From Clostridiales bacterium (GTDB lineage Bacteria; Bacillota; Clostridia; Peptostreptococcales; Acidaminobacteraceae), in assembly GCA_030446305.1 (NCBI GenBank), contig JASUSA010000002.1, positions 1 to 64,000 of the forward strand: 64,000 nt of DNA. Direction: 5' to 3'. Shown piece by piece: positions 54,344 through 62,687 of the stretch. Position 1 is the first letter of the stretch. The number at the start of each line of letters is the position of its first letter. The translations under genes and the position numbers were made by a program. The notes below the pieces were generated by a model that was given only the letters and a program-made list of their open reading frames with translations, did no database searches and was not told the origin of the DNA.

Positions 54344-54991
54344 GTGCGGTATATTTTATTTGATCTGGACGGCACATTAACTGACCCAAAGGCGGGCATT
54401 ACCAAATCGGTAGCTTATGCGCTTAAACATACGATTGGACTGGATGCAGATCCTGAAACGCTGACGCGTTTTATTGGGCCGCCGCTGAAAGAATCGTTTA
54501 TGACATTTTATGATATGTCGGTGGCAGAAGCACTTCAAGCCATTGATTATTATCGGATTTATTTTAAAGAATCGGGTATGCTGGACAATTTTGCATACGA
54601 TGGCATTGGGATGCTTTTGGCACGGCTGAAAGAAGCCGGAAAAATACTGGCGGTTGCGACATCGAAGCCAACGCCATTTGCTGTTCGCATTTTGGAGCAT
54701 TTTGATTTAGCACAGTATTTTGAAGTGATTGTCGGCAGTAATCTTGACGGTACGCGCACGCATAAAGATGAAGTTGTCGAAGCGACACTTCAAATGCTTC
54801 GTTGCGAGGCCCCTGAGCAGGCAGTGATGGTTGGCGACCGTGAGCACGACGTCATCGGCGCACAAAAGGCCGGCCTCAAGTGCGTTGGTGTAACGTACGG
54901 CTATGGCGGTTATGAAGAATTGGAAAAAGCGGGAGCGGCATGGATTGCAGCGGATTTAAAGGAACTTGAAATGCTGCTATTAAAAATGTGA
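54344..54991 (+). CDS. HAD-superfamily phosphatase (phosphoglycolate phosphatase-like)
   Basis: A 215-residue hydrolase with motif I LFDLDGTLTDPKAG, motif II AVATSKP, motif III lysine in HKDEVVEATLQ and motif IV MVGDREHDVIGA. Cap type and length fit Gph/PpaX-like enzymes. GTG start at 54344. The likely operon is amidotransferase, HAD phosphatase and a 56-residue membrane protein. Confidence 0.88.
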   Translation: MRYILFDLDGTLTDPKAGITKSVAYALKHTIGLDADPETLTRFIGPPLKESFMTFYDMSVAEALQAIDYYRIYFKESGMLDNFAYDGIGMLLARLKEAGKILAVATSKPTPFAVRILEHFDLAQYFEVIVGSNLDGTRTHKDEVVEATLQMLRCEAPEQAVMVGDREHDVIGAQKAGLKCVGVTYGYGGYEELEKAGAAWIAADLKELEMLLLKM

Positions 54992-55001
54992 GGATAAAAA
55001 A

Positions 55002-55172
55002 ATGCGACGAAATGCGACAATTGTAATACAGTTTTTAGCGGGCATATTATTTGGCGTATCATCAGTTTTATATTTTATTGGTGGGAAAGTGGTTTTGGGA
55101 TTTGCGTTTTTGGCGCTGGCGCTCGTTTATTTAATGCTCGGCATCTTCTATGTGAAAAACTATAAGGGCTGA
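55002..55172 (+). CDS. Small two-helix membrane protein, 56 residues
   Basis: An open frame directly after the HAD gene (10 nt), with AGGA at 54991-54994 upstream of the ATG. The product begins MRRNATIVIQFLAG and has two hydrophobic helices (about 7-25 and 29-50) ending in a short basic tail. The coding layout, positive N-terminus and spacing make it credible; function unknown. Confidence 0.6.
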   Translation: MRRNATIVIQFLAGILFGVSSVLYFIGGKVVLGFAFLALALVYLMLGIFYVKNYKG

Positions 55173-55193
55173 AGAGAATAGGTGCGTATAAGC

Positions 55194-55269
55194 GAGAAAC
55201 GAGCCGCTGATGCAGTAATGGGATTGTTTAATGGCTAGCATTGTATCCTTCTGCAATCGGCGGCTCTTA
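55194..55269. repeat. Near-perfect inverted repeat
   Basis: GAGCCGCTGATGCAG near 55200 and CTGCAATCGGCGGCTC near 55252 can pair with one bulge over 15-16 bp. A short T tract is lacking, so termination is possible but not proven; it separates the small membrane protein from the convergent sensor gene. Confidence 0.4.
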
Positions 55270-55426
55270 TGAATCAAATAACCATATTAAGTTAGTACGA
55301 GGCCTTCTCATTTTAACTGTCGGTACATGCTGAAGGGAGATGTTTTGGATGTGTGGGGTTCATATGCATCGCATTTTTGGGAAGACCGTAGGGTATACGA
55401 TCATGAAAAATGCCAATATAGAACAC

Positions 55427-57360
55427 CTATTGATCCAGTCGTTCGATGACATGTGCTGCAGATTCCGACATTTCCTCGGTATAAGAGGTGATTTCCTGCA
55501 AGGATGCAGAGATGCTGGTGACAGCTTGATCCATGTTGTTCATTTTGGATTCGATGGTATCGGAAATGCCGGATAAAGAAACCATGGCGTTGTGAATATC
55601 GTTTTGACCTTCCTGTGTGCTGGTTGCTAAAAACTTTGTCTGTTCGGCCAGTTTTTTAACCTCTTCAGCGACAACGGAAAAGCCGAGACCGTGTATGCCG
55701 GCTCTGGCAGCTTCAATGGCGGCATTTAATGCCAGCATGTTCGTCTGATCCGCAATAGAGACGATCTGCTTGTTGGCATTTGTAAAATCGACGAGTTTTT
55801 CGTCCATTTCTGTCATGGATGCTTTTAGGGTTTCGACCATTTTTAAAATGTCAATTGACTGATTGCGAATGTTTTCAACGGCATTGGCGTTTTCTTCGTT
55901 GCCTGCAAAGACGTTGTCAATTGAAGCGACGATGATTTTAATGCTCTTGCCGATTGCCATGGCATCTTCAAGGCGTTTTTCGGTCAGCGCTTTCATATCT
56001 TCTGCAGCATGAAGCTGTGCTTCTCGTGCAGAGAGCATATCTTTTTCCAAAGAAACTGTTTTTTTGTTGTAATCAATGCAGTTATTTGGAATGTTAAAGC
56101 CGTGATGAATGGCGGTGGCCATTTTTTCGCAGGACTGATAACCGCAGGCAACACAATTGATCTTTCTGCTTTCGGTGTCTTCTTTGTTCATGCTTTCGTA
56201 AATCGCATTGAGTGTAACGGCAGAAGGTACATCAAAATTCAGTTTTAAACCTTTGGCACTGTAGTGCCTGACAAAATCATTTAGCTTTAGGTTTTTGTCA
56301 AGATAGCGGTAGAGTTCATCAACGCGTTTTTTGCGGAATAACCCGGCTTTTTTATCGGCTTGCTCTTTTTTGCGATCATTAAAGAATTTTTCCACATAGT
56401 CAATGCTGGTGGAACGTTTAAGTGCGTTGTGTTTTGTCCCCGTACCAAAATTGCATCCGTAACTGCAATTGAGAATATCCACTAAAAAGGGTTTGGTACT
56501 GCTTTGAAGGCTTTTGTATTCCTGTAAGTATTCGTATACGTGGTGAGGGCCTTCGATTTGACGAATCCAAGCATTTGGTTCAAAATAGAGCACGTTTTCT
56601 TTTAAACCGCCAGGTCTGCTGAACAGAAAACCCAGTGTCGTGCCGAGATCATCAAAATCCTTTTCCGGATAACGGCTGAGATCTACACCGTTTGCCTTCA
56701 GATAATCTTCGAGTTTTTTGAAGGTGACATTGTAGGCAATGAGGCCTTCGGTGTTTGCGTCGCCAATTTCGTCACGCTTGCCGATACATGGCGAAAGGAA
56801 GGCGATTTCATCTTTGATATGCGCATATTTTTTCAGATAGATCGCCGTACAGGACATGGGGCTGTGTATAGGCGCTAAATCCTTAATGAGGTCATTGGCA
56901 TATTTTTCGATGAAGTTTACAATTGGCGGACACGGCTGCGCAATGATACTGGACATACTAGATTCTTTGGCGGCCTTGAGATAAGCCCAAACCGTAATAT
57001 CTGCCCCAAAAGACACGTCGTAGATGACATTGACGCCAAGTGTTTTTAAATAGCCGAACAATTGTTTAAAATGCGTAAAATTGACTGCGATTGCCGGTGC
57101 TGCAATAACGGAAATTTTTTGACCTTTCTTTAGTGCTTCGAAAAATCGCTCCGTATCATCCCGGTATTGTCTAGCTTCGTGTTCACATACGCGAATGCAT
57201 TCGCCGCAATGGATACAGCGTTCAGAATCCAATTTTACCTTATTGACGCCGTCTTCGTTTAAATAAGCTATATTTGCGCCTGGGATGGGACAGTTGGCAA
57301 CACATTGATTGCATCCGGTGCAATTCTCTTCCTTTAAATAAGGGTTTCAAGTAAAGCCAT
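55427..57360 (-). CDS. [FeFe]-hydrogenase-like sensor fused to a methyl-accepting signalling domain, frameshifted near its start
   Basis: A soluble ~640-residue protein joining two ferredoxin-type [4Fe-4S] sites ([12 protein letters not shown] and [15 protein letters not shown]), a hydrogenase large-subunit H-domain with altered cluster motifs ([42 protein letters not shown]), a further Cys cluster ([11 protein letters not shown]) and a chemotaxis signalling tip ([20 protein letters not shown]). Such proteins are thought to sense H2 or redox state and feed chemotaxis kinases. From the ATG (complement of 57358-57360) the frame stops after eight codons, while the frame encoding the first ferredoxin site has no start. 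Adding one A in the GAAACCC run (plus-strand TTT at 57345-57347) would join them as [17 protein letters not shown]. Without that, reading opens only from 57232. Confidence 0.75.
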
Positions 57361-57840
57361 GATGTTTATATACTCCTTTGTCGAATATTTACATGCGGAT
57401 GTTTTCATTATATATGATAATAGGCAAATGAACATACGCTATTTTATTATCTTCGTGTTAAATTGCACGTTTTTTTGAAATAAAAAGTTGTAAAATATCA
57501 ACAAAGCGTTCAAAAAAGGATACATTACCTGATTATGGAAAAGGGCATGAAGCTGAGTTCGTTTTCCTTTTTTATATAATGAAGGCGTATTGGATGCAGT
57601 TGACGGAAAAGCTATAATTGTTTATGCTATTGATACCAAATGCCAATTGAGAAAATTGTATCATTCAATTTCCTTAATGATCTGAGGGAGTGGCGATTAG
57701 TGCGGATAGAATGCCGTTTTAAAGAGAACCTGTTGAATGGGGACTATAAGCGCACTTTCGCGGTATAAAAGTACCGTGTTTATCTATTTGGGAACATCGC
57801 GGGCCAAGATTGGCGCTGTTCCGTATGGGAGGAAATTGAT
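57361..57840. other. Intergenic region
   Basis: No gene seen in this AT-rich stretch. It holds a weak terminator-like hairpin near 57535-57577 (GGAAAA/TTTTCC then T6) and a small perfect hairpin CGGTA/TACCG at about 57758-57774. GGGAGG at its right end serves the next gene. Confidence 0.4.
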
Positions 57841-58347
57841 ATGGAATATGTTATTAGACCGATTGAGGTAAAAGATGCGCCGGGTATTAATCTTTTAAGA
57901 CGGATGCCCGGAACGTTTGAAAATATATTGGGAATACCTTCAGAGCGCATGAAGCGCAACGAAGATTATTTGAAAAATCTCGATCCAAATGTACATCAGT
58001 TTGTTGCCGTTGCAGAAGTGGACGGAGAAGAAATCGTCGTGGGAACGGCGGGGCTTATGGTCGCCTCAAACCATCGGCTCAGACACAGTGCCAGCATTGG
58101 CATGATGGTGCATCAGGCATATCAAGGCATGGGCATCGGCAATGCGCTGATGGCGACACTTCTCGATATTGCGGACAATTGGCTGATGCTCGTTCGCGTA
58201 GAACTGGATGTTTTTACGGATAATACGCCTGCCATTAGCCTTTATAAAAAGCATGGTTTTGTAATTGAGGGTACGCGAAAAGCGGCTGCGATACGCAATG
58301 GTGCTTATGTGGATGATTACATAATGGCGCGCATTAGAGGGGTTTAG
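57841..58347 (+). CDS. GNAT-family N-acetyltransferase
   Basis: A 168-residue acetyltransferase of the Acetyltransf_1 type: SIGMMVHQAYQGMGIGNALM (acetyl-CoA site, about 80-100) and LDVFTDNTPAISLYKKHGFVIEG near 120-142. Resembles YhhY-like amino acid or peptide acetyltransferases. GGGAGG precedes the ATG. Confidence 0.85.
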   Translation: MEYVIRPIEVKDAPGINLLRRMPGTFENILGIPSERMKRNEDYLKNLDPNVHQFVAVAEVDGEEIVVGTAGLMVASNHRLRHSASIGMMVHQAYQGMGIGNALMATLLDIADNWLMLVRVELDVFTDNTPAISLYKKHGFVIEGTRKAAAIRNGAYVDDYIMARIRGV

Positions 58348-58452
58348 TTAAGTGGCAGCGGCATTAATTCTAGATTGCATGTTGTGGCAATCGCGGCGTT
58401 GTTAAAGAACATGAATTCGAGGATATTTATTATAAAGAGGAGGCGCAGCGGA

Positions 58453-58905
58453 ATGGGGCTGAGAAAGCTTAGAACGTTGGGGGATGAAATGCTTAGGCGA
58501 AAATGTAGATCAGTTGAACGATTTGACGATCGTTTAAAACAGCTTGTGGACGATATGACAGAAACGATGTATTTTGAAGAAGGCGCCGGCTTGGCGGCAT
58601 CGCAAATTGGTATTTTAAAACGCGTCGTCGTCATTGATATGGGAGATGGCCTCAAAGTGCTGATTAATCCCAAAATTGTTTCGCAATCTGGCGAACAGGA
58701 AGTTATGGAGGCATGTCTAAGTGTTCCAAACAGAACGGCAATCAGAAAACGGCCGGCGCACGTGGTTGTTGAAGCGCAGGATGTCGATGGCAAAACGTAT
58801 ACGATTGACGGCGTAGGCGATTATGCGAAATGTCTTTGTCATGAGATCGACCATTTGGACGGCATCTTGTATATTGACAACATCATTAGCTATATCGAAA
58901 TTTAA
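58453..58905 (+). CDS. def: Peptide deformylase
   Basis: Removes the formyl group from nascent proteins. The 150-residue product has all three motifs: GAGLAASQ (44-51), EACLS (86-90, Ala for the usual Gly) and HEIDH (130-134), which supply the metal ligands Cys88, His130 and His134. ATG 58453 follows AGAGGAGG; longer upstream readings lack a site. It stands apart from fmt, priA or def-operon neighbours, so may be a second copy. Confidence 0.92.
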   Translation: MGLRKLRTLGDEMLRRKCRSVERFDDRLKQLVDDMTETMYFEEGAGLAASQIGILKRVVVIDMGDGLKVLINPKIVSQSGEQEVMEACLSVPNRTAIRKRPAHVVVEAQDVDGKTYTIDGVGDYAKCLCHEIDHLDGILYIDNIISYIEI

Positions 58906-58948
58906 TAGCGTGAAAAAAGACTTGTTTAATGTGTTACAGTAAGCAAAG

Positions 58949-58991
58949 AAACCGTTGGTGGCAGTGATGAAGCTGTACCAGCGGTTTTTTT
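58949..58991 (+). terminator. Intrinsic terminator
   Basis: AAACCGTTGGT...GCAG pairs with CTGT...ACCAGCGGTTT and is followed by T7. Ends the deformylase gene ahead of the RuBisCO-like operon. Confidence 0.8.
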
Positions 58992-59050
58992 AAAATCTAA
59001 AAAAGGATGCAAAATCAGATTTGAATTTTAATGCATATCTTGTACAAAAA

Positions 59051-59115
59051 GCGCATAAAATGTGCTCGATGAATATTATGTGCAGCTTTGTAGTGGAAAA
59101 TGCATAAAATGTGGC
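59051..59115. promoter_or_regulatory. Candidate activator sites upstream of the RuBisCO-like operon
   Basis: GCGCATAAAATGTGC (59051-59065) and TGCATAAAATGTGGC (59101-59115) share GCATAAAATGTG, are near-palindromic and are exactly 50 bp apart. They lie about 80-145 bp upstream of the sigma-54 promoter, the expected place for enhancer sites. Confidence 0.55.
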
Positions 59116-59193
59116 GAATACAAAAGAATGTATTATTTTTTAACCCTTGGCATTTCAAGTATTGATCGTAAAATCAACAATTTATGCATCTGG

Positions 59194-59211
59194 TTGGCAT
59201 TGATATTGCGT
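59194..59211 (+). promoter_or_regulatory. Sigma-54 promoter of the RuBisCO-like/PTS operon
   Basis: TTGGCATTGATATTGCGT has GG at 59196-59197 and GC at 59208-59209, 10 nt apart, 48 nt before the ATG. Confidence 0.85.
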
Positions 59212-59258
59212 TTATAAGGAAAGTGTGAAACTTAATCTTGCCAAATGGAGGAAGAAAA

Positions 59259-60581
59259 ATGAGAAATGCGTTTTACAGTAAAGAACTAAATCGAATGTTT
59301 GAGGGCATCAATCCGGATGATTACGTCATTGGAACCTATCTGGTTGGTGCCAAACTCAACGAAGACCCCATTATCAAAGCAGCGAGTATTGCCATTGAGC
59401 AAACCACGGGCTCTTGGGTTGACATTCCGGAAGAAACACCTGAATTAAGAGAGAAGTATGCTGCAAAGACGATTGGCGTCTATGAAGTGCCTGACTACGA
59501 AAACATGGAAAACCTCCATGGTGTAGAAAAGCGCTGGTATGTGATGCGGATCGCATTCCCGGTTGTCAATTTCGATGACAATTTGCCATTGATGCTGTCA
59601 TCGGTTATCGGCAATATTGCAGCACTGCCTGACTTAAAACTGCTCGATATCGAATTTGGCAAAAAATTTGTCGAGAAATTTAAAGGGCCAAAATTTGGCA
59701 TTGAAGGCATGCGCGAATTAATGGGTGTACAAGGTAGACCGTTCCTGAATAATATGATTAAGCCTTGTACCGGCTATACACCTGAGGTTGGGGCCAAACT
59801 ATTCTATGAAGCTGCAGTAGGCGGTGTTGACATCATTAAGGACGACGAACTCATTGCAGGCGATACGGCTTTCAATAAAATTGAAGACAGGGTAAAATTA
59901 AATATGGCAGCGGCGAAAAAAGCGGATGCTGTCAAAGGTGAAATGACGCTTTACTGTTGTAATATTACAGACGAAATGAGTAAATTGAAAGCCAATGCAA
60001 TGAAGGCGATTAAAGCCGGAACGAATTGTATCATGGTCAATGTCGTCGGCACAGGCCTGTCGGCACTGCGAATGCTGGCAGAAGATCCGGAAATCAATGT
60101 GCCGATTTTGGCGCATGCATGCGGCGGCGGTGCGTGGTTTACATCAGAGCTGCAAGGAATGAGTTCGCATGTATTAAACAAGATGATTCGCCTGTGTGGC
60201 GCAGATTTAGTCGTCAATTCATCACCTTACGGCAAATTTGACATCCTTCACAGCAAATACATGAAGATTACACAGGCACTTACCAGTGATCTTTATGACA
60301 TCAAACCTTCTTTGCCGCTCTATGGCGGTGGTGTTATTCCGGGACTCGTTAAACAAACGTTAACAGATGCTGGGATCGACTGTATATTGGGGGTTGGCGC
60401 CGGTGTTCACGCACATCCAATGGGACCTAAAGCCGGTGCCATTGCGATGAGACAGGCCATTGACATTATTGTAGCGGGCAAGGATTTAAAAACAGAAGCT
60501 GCAGGCAAAAAAGAGCTTGAAGAAGCCATTCGCGTCTGGGGCGTTTATGAAGATGGGGTGAAAGGCAACTATTTGATCTAG
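59259..60581 (+). CDS. RuBisCO-like protein (form IV)
   Basis: A 440-residue member of the RuBisCO superfamily. The metal centre is intact in GGVDIIKDDE: Lys194 (the carbamylated lysine), Asp196 and Glu197; Lys168 matches the catalytic Lys175 of true RuBisCO. The second lysine of the KPK motif is Cys170, and no loop-6 GKxEG sequence (Lys334) is found, so it should enolise a substrate rather than fix CO2. Known form IV proteins act in methionine salvage or as keto acid phosphate decarboxylases. Neighbours here are a fructose-type PTS, HPr and EI, and no methionine salvage gene is seen, so a phosphorylated sugar derivative is a more likely substrate. ATG 59259 is fixed by GGAGG. Confidence 0.92.
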   Translation: MRNAFYSKELNRMFEGINPDDYVIGTYLVGAKLNEDPIIKAASIAIEQTTGSWVDIPEETPELREKYAAKTIGVYEVPDYENMENLHGVEKRWYVMRIAFPVVNFDDNLPLMLSSVIGNIAALPDLKLLDIEFGKKFVEKFKGPKFGIEGMRELMGVQGRPFLNNMIKPCTGYTPEVGAKLFYEAAVGGVDIIKDDELIAGDTAFNKIEDRVKLNMAAAKKADAVKGEMTLYCCNITDEMSKLKANAMKAIKAGTNCIMVNVVGTGLSALRMLAEDPEINVPILAHACGGGAWFTSELQGMSSHVLNKMIRLCGADLVVNSSPYGKFDILHSKYMKITQALTSDLYDIKPSLPLYGGGVIPGLVKQTLTDAGIDCILGVGAGVHAHPMGPKAGAIAMRQAIDIIVAGKDLKTEAAGKKELEEAIRVWGVYEDGVKGNYLI

Positions 60582-60597
60582 AAAATTGAATCATCAA

Positions 60598-60632
60598 TGT
60601 CGGGTGATGCATTCGCATATGCACACCCGACA
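60598..60632 (+). promoter_or_regulatory. Stable hairpin between the RuBisCO-like and PTS genes
   Basis: TGTCGGGTG and TGCAT pair with ATGCA and CACCCGACA (one bulged A), 14 bp closing a TCGCAT loop. No T tract follows; it may adjust the relative expression of the two genes by mRNA processing or stability. Confidence 0.6.
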
Positions 60633-60660
60633 TGATATAAAAATGGGGAGGAAGTATTAT

Positions 60661-62103
60661 ATGAAAATTGTTGCAGTAACAGCTTGTATATCGGGCATCG
60701 CACATACCTACCTTTCAGCAGAAGCACTTGAAAGTGCCGGTAAAGCACTTGGACATCAGATAAAAGTCGAGACGAGGGGGTCGATCGGCGCAGAAAACGT
60801 GTTGACAGAAAAGGAAATCCGTGAGGCACAAGTTGTCATTATCGCAGCGGATCTCAGCATACCGAAAGAACGTTTTAAAGGTAAACCCGTTTATGAAGCC
60901 GGTACGCATGAAGTGGTTAATAAAGCCGGTGAAATCATTCAAAAAGCATTAAAGTTTGCAGAAAATTACCAGCCGGGGAAAGAAGCGGCAGCGGCGCCGA
61001 AAGCAGTAAAGACGGAGCCGGCAGAAAATCAAGGTGCCGGTGGTAAAAGTGTTATTTGGTCTGAAATATACAGACACTTAATGTGTGGGATTTCTTACCT
61101 CATACCATTTGTTGTTTCCGGCGGTATTATTATGGCATTATCCTTTGCATTTGCAGAATCAAACCCGGAAATTGCAGGTATCTTGGGGACAATTGGCGAT
61201 TTGGCATTTGGCATGATGCTCCCTATTATGGCGGGATTTATTGCGCAGTCCATTGCAGATCGGCCGGGGCTTGTACCTGGGATCGTCGGCGGATTTTTGG
61301 CGTCAGGTGCAACGGCATCTGGATTCATTGGCGGTGTTTTGGCAGGGTTCATTGCAGGTTACTCCGTTCAATTGCTCAAGAAGGTCTTTCGATTTAAAGG
61401 CGGTTTGCGCGCCATGATGCCAATTTTAATCTTGCCTTTGTTTTCAACATTGATCACGGGGCTCATCATGTTGTTTGTCATTGGCAAACCGGTTGCGATC
61501 GTCAATGATTTTCTGACGAATTGGCTTAATTCGCTATCCGGCGGCAGTGCTGTTGTACTGGGCTTCATCGTAGCGGCAATGATTGCAGTCGACCTCGGTG
61601 GTGTCTTTTGTAGGGTTGGTTATGCCTTTGCCGTAGCAACGCTAGCGACTGGGCAGCCTTCGGTGGCAATGGCAGCGGCGATGGCAGGCGGTTTGGTGCC
61701 TTCTACGGCAATAGCACTTGCGACGGTATTGATGCCGCATAAATTTACGGATGATGAAATTGAAGCGGGTAAAGGCTGCTGGGTACTTGGCGCATCCTTT
61801 ATCGTCGAAGGCGTTATTCCGTTTGCGGCGAGAGATATTAAAGCAGTTGTTCCGGCAGTAACATTAGGTGCCGGCGTTACAGGGGCGCTTACGGCATTTT
61901 TCGGGTGCACACAGTCTGTGCCGCATGGCGGTATTTGGGTTATGCCGGTGCCGGGTGCCATTGGCAACGTTCCAATGTATTTGCTGTCTGTAGCGGTTGG
62001 AATCGCCGTGACAGTGGGGCTTACAGCAGTATTGAAAAAAGATGTATCGCCGAAGCTGTCTAGGGCGCAAAGAAAAGCGCAAAAGGCAGAGGTGTTTCAA
62101 TAA
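60661..62103 (+). CDS. Fructose-family PTS IIBC permease
   Basis: A 480-residue fusion of a IIB domain (1-105) and a IIC membrane domain (about 135-470). The IIB active cysteine is Cys9 in VTACISGIAHTYLSAEALE; the usual CPTGIAHT reads CISGIAHT. An Ala/Pro-rich linker (about 108-130) joins the domains. The IIC part carries YLIPFVVSGGIIMAL, GFIGGVLAGFIAGY and the GGIWVMP loop. ATG 60661 follows GGGGAGG; an upstream in-frame ATG at 60586 would add unrelated residues. No IIA domain is present in the window, so the phosphate donor to Cys9 must be encoded beyond the edge or elsewhere. Confidence 0.92.
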   Translation: MKIVAVTACISGIAHTYLSAEALESAGKALGHQIKVETRGSIGAENVLTEKEIREAQVVIIAADLSIPKERFKGKPVYEAGTHEVVNKAGEIIQKALKFAENYQPGKEAAAAPKAVKTEPAENQGAGGKSVIWSEIYRHLMCGISYLIPFVVSGGIIMALSFAFAESNPEIAGILGTIGDLAFGMMLPIMAGFIAQSIADRPGLVPGIVGGFLASGATASGFIGGVLAGFIAGYSVQLLKKVFRFKGGLRAMMPILILPLFSTLITGLIMLFVIGKPVAIVNDFLTNWLNSLSGGSAVVLGFIVAAMIAVDLGGVFCRVGYAFAVATLATGQPSVAMAAAMAGGLVPSTAIALATVLMPHKFTDDEIEAGKGCWVLGASFIVEGVIPFAARDIKAVVPAVTLGAGVTGALTAFFGCTQSVPHGGIWVMPVPGAIGNVPMYLLSVAVGIAVTVGLTAVLKKDVSPKLSRAQRKAQKAEVFQ

Positions 62104-62409
62104 TAAATTGCGGCAATTGTCTGATGTATGCTTGATTTGACGCATTCGGCATGACATATGGGTGTTTTATTTATATGACAGATTTGCTGACGACAGTGGT
62201 GATCAAGCGATACAGCGTAAAGCGTCGCATCATTATATGAATATAATGAACGATGCTGCCACATTGACGATTTTTAAAATATAGCGGCGCTGCAGGCAAC
62301 AACACACGGTTCAAAGTGCAGCGCCGCCAACATATAGGGCATTACTGGCTGTTTGACATCCGAATGTAATGAATGCAAAGAAAGAATATGTGTAAGGAAG
62401 GGTTAAAAT
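62104..62409. other. Intergenic region with two strong hairpins
   Basis: No gene seen. GCATC/GATGC enclosing ATTATAT/ATATAAT lies at 62227-62256; GCGGCGCTGCA (62284-62294) pairs perfectly with TGCAGCGCCGC (62317-62327). Neither is followed by a T tract. They may set the ratio between the permease and the HPr/EI genes. Confidence 0.5.
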
Positions 62410-62676
62410 ATGACGACAAAGCAATATATGATCAAGTTTGAAACGGGGCTCCACGCTAGGCCTGCATCGGAGCTCGTCAGCTTGACACAGAATTTTGAAA
62501 GTGAAATAAGTGTACGAAATATAGAAAACGACATGCGTGCGGATGGCAAGAGCATCATTGAGATATTATCTTTAGGTGCGTTTCAAGGAACCAATCTCGT
62601 CTTTGAAGCAACAGGCCCTGATGAAATGAACGCTGTTGAAGCAATTGTTACATTGCTGGATAATATTGAGGATTAG
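62410..62676 (+). CDS. HPr phosphocarrier, second copy
   Basis: An 88-residue HPr with His15 in GLHARPAS and Ser48 in GKSIIEILSLG. It differs clearly from the HPr of the dha operon (for example in the middle strand ESEISVRNIENDMRADG). It lies 306 nt after the PTS permease and 11 nt before EI, so it is probably dedicated to this PTS. Confidence 0.92.
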   Translation: MTTKQYMIKFETGLHARPASELVSLTQNFESEISVRNIENDMRADGKSIIEILSLGAFQGTNLVFEATGPDEMNAVEAIVTLLDNIED

Positions 62677-62687
62677 GAAGTGATGGC

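Noticed and set aside
55340-55576. Open frame of 78 codons on the plus strand
   Set aside because: It lies almost entirely antisense to the well-supported MCP domain of the sensor gene.
59128-59170. Second sigma-54 site around 59143 (CTTGGCATTTC)
   Set aside because: The GC element is missing at the required 10-nt distance.
59259-60581. True CO2-fixing RuBisCO
   Set aside because: The second lysine of KPK is Cys170 and no loop-6 lysine motif is present; no phosphoribulokinase is seen.
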